Program-made: the position numbers and the translations under genes
Shown: positions 22,352 through 28,478 of the stretch, in pieces
How positions within the stretch are numbered: the first letter of the stretch is position 1
Layout of the letters: every line of letters starts with the position of its first letter
Assembly (NCBI RefSeq): GCF_003436425.1
Contig: NZ_QSPK01000028.1
Coordinates: 1-28,478, forward strand
Length of the DNA: 28,478 nt
Source of the DNA: Eubacterium sp. TM05-53
Lineage (GTDB): Bacteria; Bacillota_I; Bacilli_A; Erysipelotrichales; Erysipelotrichaceae
Reading direction: 5' to 3'
The notes under the pieces: generated by a model
What the model saw: the letters and a program-made list of their open reading frames with translations, nothing else
Told to the model about the DNA's origin: nothing
Database searches by the model: none

Positions 22352-23143
22352 ATGAAAAAGTATTATAAAATCAATGAAATCGCAAAATTATACAATATTA
22401 AAACAGACTCTTTAAGATACTATGAAGAAGTAGGGTTGATTTGTCCTCTTCGTTCTAAATCCAACTATCGTTTATATACACTGAATGATATTTATATTTT
22501 AAATATTATTCGTGACTGTTTAAAACTTGGATATGATACATCGCAAATCAAAGAATATTTGGATCATCGTAGTGTAAATAATACAATTGTGTTTTTAAAA
22601 GAAGAAGAAAGATTGATCCAAAAACAGATTCAAGAATTAAATACAACACTAAGTTCCATTCAAACGCGAATTGAAGATATAGATCGCACGCAGTATATGG
22701 AATTTGATACATGTAAGATTGAAGTATATCCCAAAAGATATTGTCGATATTTAAAAGAAAAAATTGATCAAGATGAAAAGATTGACTTTCTATTGACGAA
22801 GCTGACTGAGTCAATGGAAGAAGATATTTCTGTATTAGGAAACATGGATTCAGGAAGTATTGTTGAATATAAAAATAATGAATATGTATATACAAGTGTG
22901 TTTGTATTAACACAAGATGAAAAGTATGATTTTATTCTAGATGAAGGTCTGTATTGTACATATACTTATTCAGGGGAATATGATCGAACGAATCAATTGT
23001 TTTATAAAATGAAAGATTGGATTCAAGAACACAATTATACAATAGAAGGACCATTCTTAGAATTTTTATTGATTGATATTCATGAAACAAAAAAAGTGGA
23101 GGAGTATATTACTTCCATCCACGTTAAGGTTAAACCAAGATGA
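22352..23143 (+). CDS. MerR-family regulator with effector-binding-like C-terminal domain
   Basis: The 263-aa protein starts with a MerR winged helix (residues 3-70: YKINEIAKLYNIKTDSLRYYEEVGLICPLR.S.YRLYT). An antiparallel coiled coil for dimerisation follows (about 78-115). A C-terminal domain of about 140 residues resembles the GyrI/BmrR-type effector-binding fold, ending in a beta strand IHVKVKPR. This places it with drug-sensing BmrR/TipA-like activators. AGGGTGA precedes the ATG. It is divergent from the MATE exporter gene, its likely target. Its last 14 bases overlap the 3' end of the convergent serine hydrolase gene. Confidence 0.9.
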   Translation: MKKYYKINEIAKLYNIKTDSLRYYEEVGLICPLRSKSNYRLYTLNDIYILNIIRDCLKLGYDTSQIKEYLDHRSVNNTIVFLKEEERLIQKQIQELNTTLSSIQTRIEDIDRTQYMEFDTCKIEVYPKRYCRYLKEKIDQDEKIDFLLTKLTESMEEDISVLGNMDSGSIVEYKNNEYVYTSVFVLTQDEKYDFILDEGLYCTYTYSGEYDRTNQLFYKMKDWIQEHNYTIEGPFLEFLLIDIHETKKVEEYITSIHVKVKPR

Positions 23144-24893
23144 TAAATCCAGATTCAATCGGTTTATATTCTTCGACATCCATTGAATCATAGTATAAAT
23201 CCCCATTTGAGTCTAATACTAGAATTCGATGATTCTCACAAAGAGTTGGTAGAGTTTCTAATGTGTTGTTGATTTTATAAACCTTATTTTTGTTTTCAAA
23301 CAATTGCGAATGATATGGTTCTATATCATCTTCACAAATATAAGTGTAGCTTGCACAATATAATTTACCATCTTCAAAATAAGGCTCAATACGATCTCTA
23401 GAACCGTTACAAGGCGTATTTAAATAGCTTTGGGCATGTGTATCATCGATCACTTCAATTGGAAATTCAGATACGACTGGTTCAGATTTATTGCCATGTA
23501 CAATCAATGATAGTGTATCTTCTGTCCTATTAAATTCAACACTGCATAACATTTGGTTTGTGACAATATCATAAAAAGTTGTATCATACACAATATATTT
23601 CTTGTTTAATCTGGATTTCCAGACTGAGTTTAGTTCTTGTTTTTTGGCTTTTTGTGCAAACGCAACCGTACGATTTCTTGTTGTCTTTAAAAGATAATCC
23701 CCTTCAAAGAAGATTTGATTTCCTTTTTCATTGGTCCATTTGCCATTGGAATAATTTAATAAATCACTCATGATCCAGCCTTTTTCCGTTTTGTCTTGCA
23801 CAACCATACTTGATTTTATGGTTGTGATTTTTTGTAAGCCAAAGGCATGGGCATAGATACTTGAATGATCTGGATATGTATTTGGTTCTAAATACGTATT
23901 GAATAGGCGCATTAAAGTTGTCGGAACTTCTAATCCACAATCATGTGTTTCACTCAATGCCAATACGGCATTGTATTTAGGAACAATGATCAGTCTTGAA
24001 CTAAAGAACATGCTGTTTCCACCTTTTGCCAGAACTCCATCACCAAAATCGTAGTCTGGATCATGGTGTCTGACTAAGTCCCAGCCTAAGCCAAAATCAA
24101 TGGCGCCTAGATCCGATTCAAGAAAAGTAGTGCCCCAAGATTTGGCCATTAAAGCTTTTGATTTTTCACTAATAATTGAATTGGGTTCTAGAAATAATTG
24201 TCCAAACTTACACAGATCAATCATAGAAGTAGTGATGCCACCAGCTCCTTGAATTGGAAAGTATTCTTTTGGTTTCTTACCTTCAGAAACTAAAGGATAA
24301 TCTGAATGGATTGTATATGTCGTATTTGTGCTATTTGCGCCAATCTTTTCTGTAATATATTTCTTTAAGACATCTTCATAAGGCATATTACGAACTTTTG
24401 AAACGACCATTTCAGCGAGTGTAAACCCATCGTTACAATAGGTACTGTAAGTTCCTGGATCTGCCTTTAGAGTGCTATTTGATAAATAGTTTAATACTTC
24501 GCTATAGTAGTCAAACTTAGAAGTGGTACTCACACTAAAATGTTTCCATTGCGTACCTGGAAGTCCACTCGAATGATCTAGGCACATACGTACTGTAATA
24601 TCTTTATATCTCTTATCTTTCATGGTAAATTCAGGAAGAATATCAGAGACTTTATCTTCTAATTGAATCAATCCTTCATCCACTAACTGCATGATACATA
24701 CGGTGCAGTAAATTTTGGATATCGAACAAACATTAAATGTACAATCTGTTGTGATGGGTTGATTATTGATTTTGTCGATGATACCAATCGCATCGGCACA
24801 TACAATTTTTCCATTTTGCATGAAGGCATAACTACAAGCTGTATAGTCTGGCTTTACCATAGCTTTTAATAATTGAGTAACTTGATTTTCCAT
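23130..24893 (-). CDS. Class-C beta-lactamase-like serine hydrolase with extra C-terminal domain
   Basis: The 587-aa protein has the beta-lactamase/DD-peptidase fold (PF00144) in residues 1-340: S57-ISK-60 supplies the catalytic SxxK, Y152-C-N154 the YxN motif, and K290-G-G the third motif. About 245 further residues look like beta-rich lipocalin-like repeats often found behind such domains. There is no signal peptide (MENQVTQLL) and no N-terminal membrane helix, so it is probably cytoplasmic. That makes a peptidoglycan role doubtful and an esterase or peptidase acting on small molecules more likely. AGGAGAAATT precedes the ATG. No antibiotic resistance role can be claimed. Confidence 0.87.
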   Translation of the reverse strand: MENQVTQLLKAMVKPDYTACSYAFMQNGKIVCADAIGIIDKINNQPITTDCTFNVCSISKIYCTVCIMQLVDEGLIQLEDKVSDILPEFTMKDKRYKDITVRMCLDHSSGLPGTQWKHFSVSTTSKFDYYSEVLNYLSNSTLKADPGTYSTYCNDGFTLAEMVVSKVRNMPYEDVLKKYITEKIGANSTNTTYTIHSDYPLVSEGKKPKEYFPIQGAGGITTSMIDLCKFGQLFLEPNSIISEKSKALMAKSWGTTFLESDLGAIDFGLGWDLVRHHDPDYDFGDGVLAKGGNSMFFSSRLIIVPKYNAVLALSETHDCGLEVPTTLMRLFNTYLEPNTYPDHSSIYAHAFGLQKITTIKSSMVVQDKTEKGWIMSDLLNYSNGKWTNEKGNQIFFEGDYLLKTTRNRTVAFAQKAKKQELNSVWKSRLNKKYIVYDTTFYDIVTNQMLCSVEFNRTEDTLSLIVHGNKSEPVVSEFPIEVIDDTHAQSYLNTPCNGSRDRIEPYFEDGKLYCASYTYICEDDIEPYHSQLFENKNKVYKINNTLETLPTLCENHRILVLDSNGDLYYDSMDVEEYKPIESGFIILV

Positions 24894-24919
24894 ATAATTT
24901 CTCCTTTTTTAAAAGAAAA

Positions 24920-24942
24920 CGAGAAGATAATAAACCTTCTCG
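24920..24942 (-). terminator. Terminator of aroE-aroK
   Basis: On the minus strand CGAGAAG (plus 24936-24942), a 9-base loop and CTTCTCG (plus 24920-24926) are followed by TTTTCTTTT. The stem begins directly after the stop codon. Confidence 0.8.
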
Positions 24943-26226
24943 CTACTCTGCAACGGCATCAATTAAAATGCTGTGATAGGCATTCACAATATCATCAACC
25001 GTTTCTTCAACATTCGCATTGTTGACAGCTACATAAGCAGCGTATTTTTGGTACAATGGGTATCTTTCTTTATGCATTTGTTGAAGGGCTTTTTTAGAAC
25101 TTGATAAAGGTCTATTTGGATCGGAACTAATTAATTTATCGATATCACGATCAATGAAGATCGTAATTCCATTTAAATGTAAAAAGTCCATATTGACTTT
25201 ATGTTTAACGACACCACCACCTGTCGCAATGATTTTATTGTTCATCTTACTCGCTTCAATCGCAACTTCTGTTTCAATTGCTCTAAATCCAGCTTCTCCA
25301 GATTCTTGGAAGATTTCAGGAATGCTTTTGCCGGCTTTGGCAATAATCATATCGTCTAAGTCGATAAATTCTTTTCCAAGCTTTTCTTCAAGCATTTTAC
25401 CAATTGTTGTTTTACCAGCACTAGGCATACCAATCAATACAATGTTACAACGATCTTTCAACATTTCCTTTTTGATGTCATCAATGATGGAATCATCAAA
25501 AGACATGTTTTCGAAAATCTCAAATGTATATTTGGCTTGCGCAATCAACATTTCCAAACCAATTACACGCTTGATATCGGCTTCTTGGGCTTCAAAACAT
25601 AAACGTGTAAGAATTGGATTGTATACAACATCTAATACACATTCTAATTTATGGAACCAACTTACATCGATTGGAGCATTCGCAATATTAGGATACATAC
25701 CTACTGGACTTGTATTCACGACAATATCTGCATCTAAATGGGATGTATACATTTCATCATAGCTAATGGCACCATGATCAGCACTTCTTGATACGATCAC
25801 AATGTCTTTTGCGTTTTCATGTTTACAAACGGCTTTAACAGCAGCACATGCACCACCGTTTCCGATGATCAATACTTTTTTGCCTTCCATATGAACGTTG
25901 TGTGCTTTCACCATATATAAGAATCCACCAAAGTCTGTGTTGAAACCTTTTAGTTTACCATCTACATTGATGATAGTATTGACTGCACCAATAGCCTTGG
26001 CACTCTCATCCATTTCATCTAAGTAAGGAATGACATCCTTTTTATATGGAATAGTTACGTTGATTCCTTTAAAATCTTTCTTTTCCATAAATTCTTTGAA
26101 CTCTTCTTTATTTAATTCTACCAATTGGTAGTCATACTCTTTTACGTTCTCAATTTCTGCAATTCTTGTCTGAATTTGTTTGGAGAAACTATGCCCCAAG
26201 TGCTCACCTATCAATCCGTATTTCAT
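24943..26226 (-). CDS. aroEK: Bifunctional shikimate dehydrogenase / shikimate kinase
   Basis: The 427-aa fusion catalyses two consecutive shikimate-pathway steps. Residues 1-~250 are AroE (3-dehydroshikimate reduction, NADPH): GHSFSKQIQ substrate loop, NVTIPYKKD with catalytic K62, GAVNTI, D98 in FNTDFGG, and nucleotide motif GNGGACAAV. Residues ~258-427 are AroK: P-loop GMPSAGKTT (266-274), DLDD (289-292), FRAIE with Arg315, GGG (336-338) and the LID segment with RPLSS. AGAGGA lies six bases before the ATG. A promoter, a Tyr/Phe-rich leader frame and a terminator upstream suggest attenuation. Either domain could be separately named aroE and aroK; aroD is 1.4 kb away on the other strand. Confidence 0.94.
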   Translation of the reverse strand: MKYGLIGEHLGHSFSKQIQTRIAEIENVKEYDYQLVELNKEEFKEFMEKKDFKGINVTIPYKKDVIPYLDEMDESAKAIGAVNTIINVDGKLKGFNTDFGGFLYMVKAHNVHMEGKKVLIIGNGGACAAVKAVCKHENAKDIVIVSRSADHGAISYDEMYTSHLDADIVVNTSPVGMYPNIANAPIDVSWFHKLECVLDVVYNPILTRLCFEAQEADIKRVIGLEMLIAQAKYTFEIFENMSFDDSIIDDIKKEMLKDRCNIVLIGMPSAGKTTIGKMLEEKLGKEFIDLDDMIIAKAGKSIPEIFQESGEAGFRAIETEVAIEASKMNNKIIATGGGVVKHKVNMDFLHLNGITIFIDRDIDKLISSDPNRPLSSSKKALQQMHKERYPLYQKYAAYVAVNNANVEETVDDIVNAYHSILIDAVAE

Positions 26227-26263
26227 ATCATTTCCTCTTTTCTAGAACAGCACTTTAAATGTT

Positions 26264-26294
26264 AAAAAAAGCATTTCGAATTAGAAATGCTTTT
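26264..26294 (-). terminator. Intrinsic terminator in the aroE-aroK leader (attenuator)
   Basis: On the minus strand AAAAGCATTTC (26294-26284), loop TAATTC and GAAATGCTTTT (26277-26267) form an 11-bp perfect stem continuing into a T-tract to 26264. It lies after the leader frame and 38 bases before the aroE start, so it must be bypassed for expression. The inverse strand also reads as a terminator-like hairpin but has no gene to end. Confidence 0.85.
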
Positions 26295-26301
26295 GTGTAA
26301 T

Positions 26302-26351
26302 GCCCTGAAACTTAAAAATAACCATCGTATACATATGGCTTTTCTCAGGGC
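26302..26351 (-). other. Leader hairpin preceding the attenuator
   Basis: GCCCTGA (minus strand, 26351-26345) pairs with TCAGGGC (26308-26302), and inside them AGCCAU (26340-26335) pairs with AUGGUU (26325-26320). The first arm overlaps the stop codon of the leader frame, so a ribosome finishing or stalling in that frame would open it. AAAAGC at 26343-26338 repeats the 5' arm of the terminator and could compete for its 3' arm. Confidence 0.65.
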
Positions 26352-26389
26352 TATTTAAAGTAAAAGTAATAATGTCTTGAAGTGTTCAT
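26351..26389 (-). CDS. Putative aromatic leader peptide of aroE-aroK
   Basis: The 12-codon frame MNTSRHYYFYFK ends in TAG at 26351. Five of its last six residues before Lys are aromatic (Y-Y-F-Y-F). The ATG is the seventh base after the -10 box, so the mRNA would start on or next to it, with no ribosome binding site. A possible two-codon-longer start (MR) at 26395 would lie before the predicted transcription start. Position (promoter, aromatic codons, hairpin, terminator, aromatic-biosynthesis gene) is what identifies it. Low-complexity AT-rich DNA can give such strings by chance, so experimental support is needed for translation. Confidence 0.65.
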   Translation of the reverse strand: MNTSRHYYFYFK

Positions 26390-26395
26390 ACGCAT

Positions 26396-26424
26396 AGAAT
26401 ACACCATTTCTTTGTAAGTGGCAA
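26396..26424 (-). promoter_or_regulatory. Promoter of the aroE-aroK leader
   Basis: On the minus strand TTGCCA (plus 26419-26424), a 17-base spacer and TATTCT (plus 26396-26401). The predicted start is near 26389, giving a leader of about 160 bases before aroE. Confidence 0.75.
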
Positions 26425-26476
26425 CCCTAAAATGAAAATAAATGTAAAAATCAGAAAATTGTTTCAAAAAAAGATG

Positions 26477-26485
26477 TGATACAAT
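26477..26485 (+). promoter_or_regulatory. Extended -10 promoter of the DUF3784 gene
   Basis: TGA plus TACAAT (26480-26485), with a TTGTTT 15 bases upstream at 26459-26464. AAAGGAG and ATG follow within 20 bases. Confidence 0.5.
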
Positions 26486-26505
26486 TTATCCGAAAGGAGC
26501 TAATT

Positions 26506-26835
26506 ATGAATATTGGATTTGTGGCATGTATTATCTTGGCAGTGTTGTTTCTTGTTTTGGGAATCATATTTGCGTTACTAAAAGAAAAAGGGGCATATTT
26601 TGTTTCTGGCTTTCGTACACTAAATCATCCTGAAAAGTATGATAAGGCATATATTTCTTTAGATATGCGAAATCAATGCTTTACATATGCATTGATTCTA
26701 TTTCTAGGAGCTGTTCTTTCCTATTTCATATCTGCCATTATCGCTATACCAACCTATGTTCTATGGGGTATTCTTCTCTTTAAGTCTGTACATTTGGATG
26801 CAGAAAAGGCATTCGAAAAGTATTTGATTAAGTAA
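26506..26835 (+). CDS. DUF3784-family small membrane protein
   Basis: The 109-aa protein has an N-terminal membrane helix (about residues 3-23), then the family hallmark KGAYFVSGFRTLNHPEKYDK, and two close hydrophobic helices (about 60-98). This is the usual length and arrangement of DUF3784 (PF12650), a Firmicute family of unknown function found in the cytoplasmic membrane. AAAGGAG seven bases upstream fixes ATG 26506; an earlier in-frame ATG at 26476 overlaps the promoter -10. It is followed by another small membrane-protein gene in the same direction. Confidence 0.8.
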   Translation: MNIGFVACIILAVLFLVLGIIFALLKEKGAYFVSGFRTLNHPEKYDKAYISLDMRNQCFTYALILFLGAVLSYFISAIIAIPTYVLWGILLFKSVHLDAEKAFEKYLIK

Positions 26836-26912
26836 ATTAACGCAAAAACATTACTTTTAACGATACTAAAGTTAAAATGAAAATAATAGAGTTAAAAAGG
26901 AATGGTGATAAC

Positions 26913-27185
26913 ATGAAAACGGATATATTTGGAATGATGTTTTTCAAAATGAGCAAAAAACACACAAAACGAATTATGGGATATGAAGCTACACGCCCAT
27001 TCTGGCACTTCTTTGATTTAAAAGCCTATATAATCATGGCTTGCATGATGGGTGGAGGAATTGGATTTAGAGCAGCTGGAATCTTTCCGGATATCTTTAT
27101 TGCCTTCTTTTATTCAGGACTTGGTTGTGCATTAGCTTAAGCTGGCACTACTTTCTTAAGAAACTATATTCAATATGAAAACTAA
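26913..27185 (+). pseudogene. Small membrane protein with an in-frame TAA near its end
   Basis: The frame begins at ATG 26913 (AAGGAATGGTGA upstream) and encodes a basic N-terminus and two hydrophobic helices (KAYIIMACMMGGGIGFRAAG and FPDIFIAFFYSGLGCALA). It meets TAA at 27138-27140. The same frame then reads AGTTFLRNYIQYEN and ends in TAA at 27183-27185, one base before a terminator stem. The 14 extra residues continue the second helix naturally, so an original 90-aa protein has probably acquired a nonsense codon (TTA to TAA would do). A 75-aa truncated form could still be made. I do not recognise the family. Confidence 0.65.
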
Positions 27186-27212
27186 AAGAAGAGACTTGTG
27201 ATCTCTTCTTTT
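27184..27212 (+). terminator. Rho-independent terminator
   Basis: AAAAGAAGAGA (27184-27194), loop CTTGTGA and TCTCTTCTTTT (27202-27212) form an 11-bp perfect stem. It ends the DUF3784/membrane-protein unit. Confidence 0.85.
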
Positions 27213-27505
27213 AATCAATATTGGAGTTTTGGACAATGAAATTACAGAATGAATGCGCAGCAGGAAGCATATATCTGTTTTTGATGTTTGCCATATAAAT
27301 GATACGTTTCTTTTGTGGGTTGTTTATCTTTAATTTCTTTAAATGAAAATGGACAGAAGTCGTAGAGCTATGAATCCAGGCAACTATAATGAGGATGGAA
27401 CTATCAAAAAATGAAAGACGAAGTGGATTTTATCCAATCTATGTGCTAAATGTAGTGCTTGACTGTAGAGTTCACTGCTTCAACAGAAAGATAGGAATCC
27501 AAAGT
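27213..27505. other. Intergenic region, no recognised gene
   Basis: About 290 bases hold only short frames on both strands with no ribosome binding sites. A frame from about 27393 (MELSKNERRSGFYPIYVLN…) looks weakly protein-like and could be a relic, but I cannot name it. Confidence 0.3.
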
Positions 27506-27534
27506 TTGAAAATAATGTATGATTGCTGCATAAT
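27506..27534 (+). promoter_or_regulatory. Promoter of aroD
   Basis: TTGAAA (27506-27511), a 17-base spacer and CATAAT (27529-27534). The predicted leader is about 80 bases. It contains one small hairpin, CCTCAC/GTGAGG (27551-27556 with 27565-27570), with no T-tract. No aromatic leader frame is seen, unlike aroE-aroK. Confidence 0.65.
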
Positions 27535-27621
27535 GTTGTCAGCAAAGAACCCTCACTGCTTGTGGTGAGGAGTAGTCAGTTGATGCGTATACAAAAAATA
27601 TGAATAAAGGAGAATAAAAAA

Positions 27622-28383
27622 ATGAATACAGTAACAATGAAAAATGTTGAATTTGGTGCAGGTGTACCAAAGATTTGTGTTCCTATTTGTGGAAAGAGTA
27701 AAGAAGATGTTTTAGAACAAGCTAAGATTATTTTAGATACACCAGCTGATATTATTGAATGGCGTATGGATTGGTTTGAAGGAGTTGAAGATACAAAGGC
27801 TGTTGTAGAAATAGCTAAAGAATTACGTGAAGTATTTAAAGAAACTCCAGTACTAGCGACTTTCCGTTCTAAAAAAGAAGGTGGAGAATTAGAAGTATCT
27901 ACTGAATATTATGTAGAATTAAACTGTGCAGTTGCCAAAAGCGGTTATGTAGATGCAGTCGATGTTGAATTGTATACAGGAGATAAGGAAGTTGAAACGA
28001 TTGTAACGACAGCTCATGAAAATGGAGTAAAAGTAATCATGTCGAACCATGACTTCTTTAAAACACCATCTAAAGAAGAAATCATTTCTCGTTTGTGTGC
28101 TATGCAAGAAAAGGGTGCTGACATTCCTAAGATTGCGGTAATGCCTCAATCTAAAAAGGATGTATTGACATTGTTGTCAGCTACAAATGAAATGGCTGAA
28201 GAACATGCAGATCGTCCAATCATCACAATGTCTATGGCAGCTACAGGTGTTATTTCTCGTTTGGCTGGTGAAGTATTTGGTTCTTGTTTGACATTTGGTG
28301 CAGCTAAAAAGGCGAGTGCTCCAGGTCAAATGGGTGTCAATGAACTTAAAACAGTTCTTGAAACTTTACACAAGAGTTTATAA
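27622..28383 (+). CDS. aroD: Type I 3-dehydroquinate dehydratase
   Basis: It dehydrates 3-dehydroquinate to 3-dehydroshikimate through a lysine Schiff base, the step before AroE. The 253-aa protein keeps the standard catalytic numbering: E46 and R48 in IIEWRMDW, H143 in SNHDF, Schiff-base K170 in IPKIAVMP, R213 in ISRLAGEVFGSCLTFG, and S232/Q236 in ASAPGQMG. Length and residue numbering match the Salmonella enzyme. AAAGGAGAATAAAAAA precedes the ATG. The gene is separately transcribed from aroE-aroK on the opposite strand. The rest of the pathway is not in this window. Confidence 0.97.
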   Translation: MNTVTMKNVEFGAGVPKICVPICGKSKEDVLEQAKIILDTPADIIEWRMDWFEGVEDTKAVVEIAKELREVFKETPVLATFRSKKEGGELEVSTEYYVELNCAVAKSGYVDAVDVELYTGDKEVETIVTTAHENGVKVIMSNHDFFKTPSKEEIISRLCAMQEKGADIPKIAVMPQSKKDVLTLLSATNEMAEEHADRPIITMSMAATGVISRLAGEVFGSCLTFGAAKKASAPGQMGVNELKTVLETLHKSL

Positions 28384-28388
28384 TTTTT

Positions 28389-28413
28389 AAGGGTGAGAAA
28401 TCATCCTTTTTTT
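28389..28413 (+). terminator. Terminator of aroD
   Basis: AAGGGTGA (28389-28396), a GAAA tetraloop and TCATCCTT (28401-28408), with one G-U pair, are followed by a T-tract to 28413. Confidence 0.85.
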
Positions 28414-28478
28414 ATATATAGCTCCTCTTTTGCAAATGGGTGGTGAATAGAAACGTGAGCAATTTTGTTAGTACCACA
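28401..28478 (-). CDS. Possible C-terminal end of a gene running off the window
   Basis: On the minus strand an open frame from the window edge reads CGTNKIAHVSIHHPFAKEEL and then YIKKG, ending in TGA (plus 28401-28403). The composition is protein-like, and a convergent partner for aroD would fit the shared terminator. The piece is only 25 codons, so both coding status and identity are uncertain. Confidence 0.3.
   Translation of the reverse strand, partial: CGTNKIAHVSIHHPFAKEELYIKKG

Noticed and set aside
23130..24893. Antibiotic-resistance beta-lactamase
   Set aside because: The SxxK, YxN and KGG motifs define the broad serine hydrolase family, but there is no secretion signal and there is a large extra C-terminal domain, so a resistance call is not supported.
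25154..25762. 202-codon plus-strand open frame
   Set aside because: It is antisense to aroE-aroK, has no ribosome binding site, and its hydrophobic composition is a mirror of the real gene's codons.
26226..26470. T-box riboswitch in the aroE-aroK leader
   Set aside because: No T-box consensus (AGGGTGGNACCGCG-like) or specifier stem could be found in the leader.
27541..27621. Second attenuator ahead of aroD
   Set aside because: The leader has a small hairpin but no T-tract and no Tyr/Phe-rich frame; only a short MRIQKI-like frame is seen.
1..28478. CRISPR array, tRNA or rRNA genes
   Set aside because: No regularly spaced direct repeats of 25-40 bases and no recognisable cloverleaf or rRNA segment were seen by eye on either strand.

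Overview
The window comes from a low-GC Gram-positive bacterium (Bacillota). AT-rich codons, strong AGGAGG-type ribosome binding sites, TTGACA/TATAAT-like promoters with many extended -10 elements, and intrinsic terminators at almost every gene boundary all fit. The gene set (AroE-AroK fusion, PUA-less ProB, solo ECF S component, nickel lactate racemase locus) would suit an Erysipelotrichaceae-like gut or oral Firmicute. That placement is inference, because the window holds no rRNA or other phylogenetic marker.

Layout. Positions 1-4.9 kb are an accessory stretch: a 5'-truncated small-gene relic, an XRE regulator with a zinc ribbon, an AAA-ATPase/PD-(D/E)XK protein, a decayed ATPase fragment and a three-gene cassette of small proteins ending in a DUF4160 member. 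At 4.9-6.9 kb lies proBA (proline synthesis, minus strand), divergent from a soluble PAS-PAS hybrid histidine kinase (7.0-8.9 kb) whose promoter predicts a leaderless mRNA. Then come an unknown 205-aa protein, a MacB-like ABC transporter, and a doubly frameshifted cysteine desulfidase-like gene (to 13.1 kb). From 13.2 to 17.5 kb is a signalling cluster: a CHASE-GGDEF-PAS gene interrupted by one in-frame TAA, a CHASE hybrid histidine kinase carrying a C-terminal CPCC zinc-ribbon-like domain, and a small lipoprotein with a BECR-nuclease-like domain.

The 17.5-21 kb region is a lactate racemase locus: larA and a glycerol-facilitator-like channel (larD-like) are divergent from a Crp/Fnr-family regulator and an ECF S component. 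The two promoters face away from each other, and their -35 boxes are the two arms of a perfect 9-bp inverted repeat. Next is a MATE exporter divergent from a MerR regulator, with a textbook 19-bp-spacer MerR promoter, then a large class-C beta-lactamase-like serine hydrolase.

From 24.9 kb to the end are shikimate-pathway genes: a fused shikimate dehydrogenase/shikimate kinase and, further on, type I 3-dehydroquinase. The aroE-aroK mRNA appears to have an attenuator. A consensus promoter is followed by a 12-codon reading frame MNTSRHYYFYFK (5 of 12 residues Tyr/Phe), a long hairpin, an intrinsic terminator and then the gene. This looks like leader-peptide attenuation of aromatic biosynthesis in a Firmicute, a group where T-boxes usually do this job, and I rate it the most interesting item here. 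Three genes (cysteine desulfidase, diguanylate cyclase, a small membrane protein) are each broken by single-base-scale lesions, so either decay is active or the assembly has errors.
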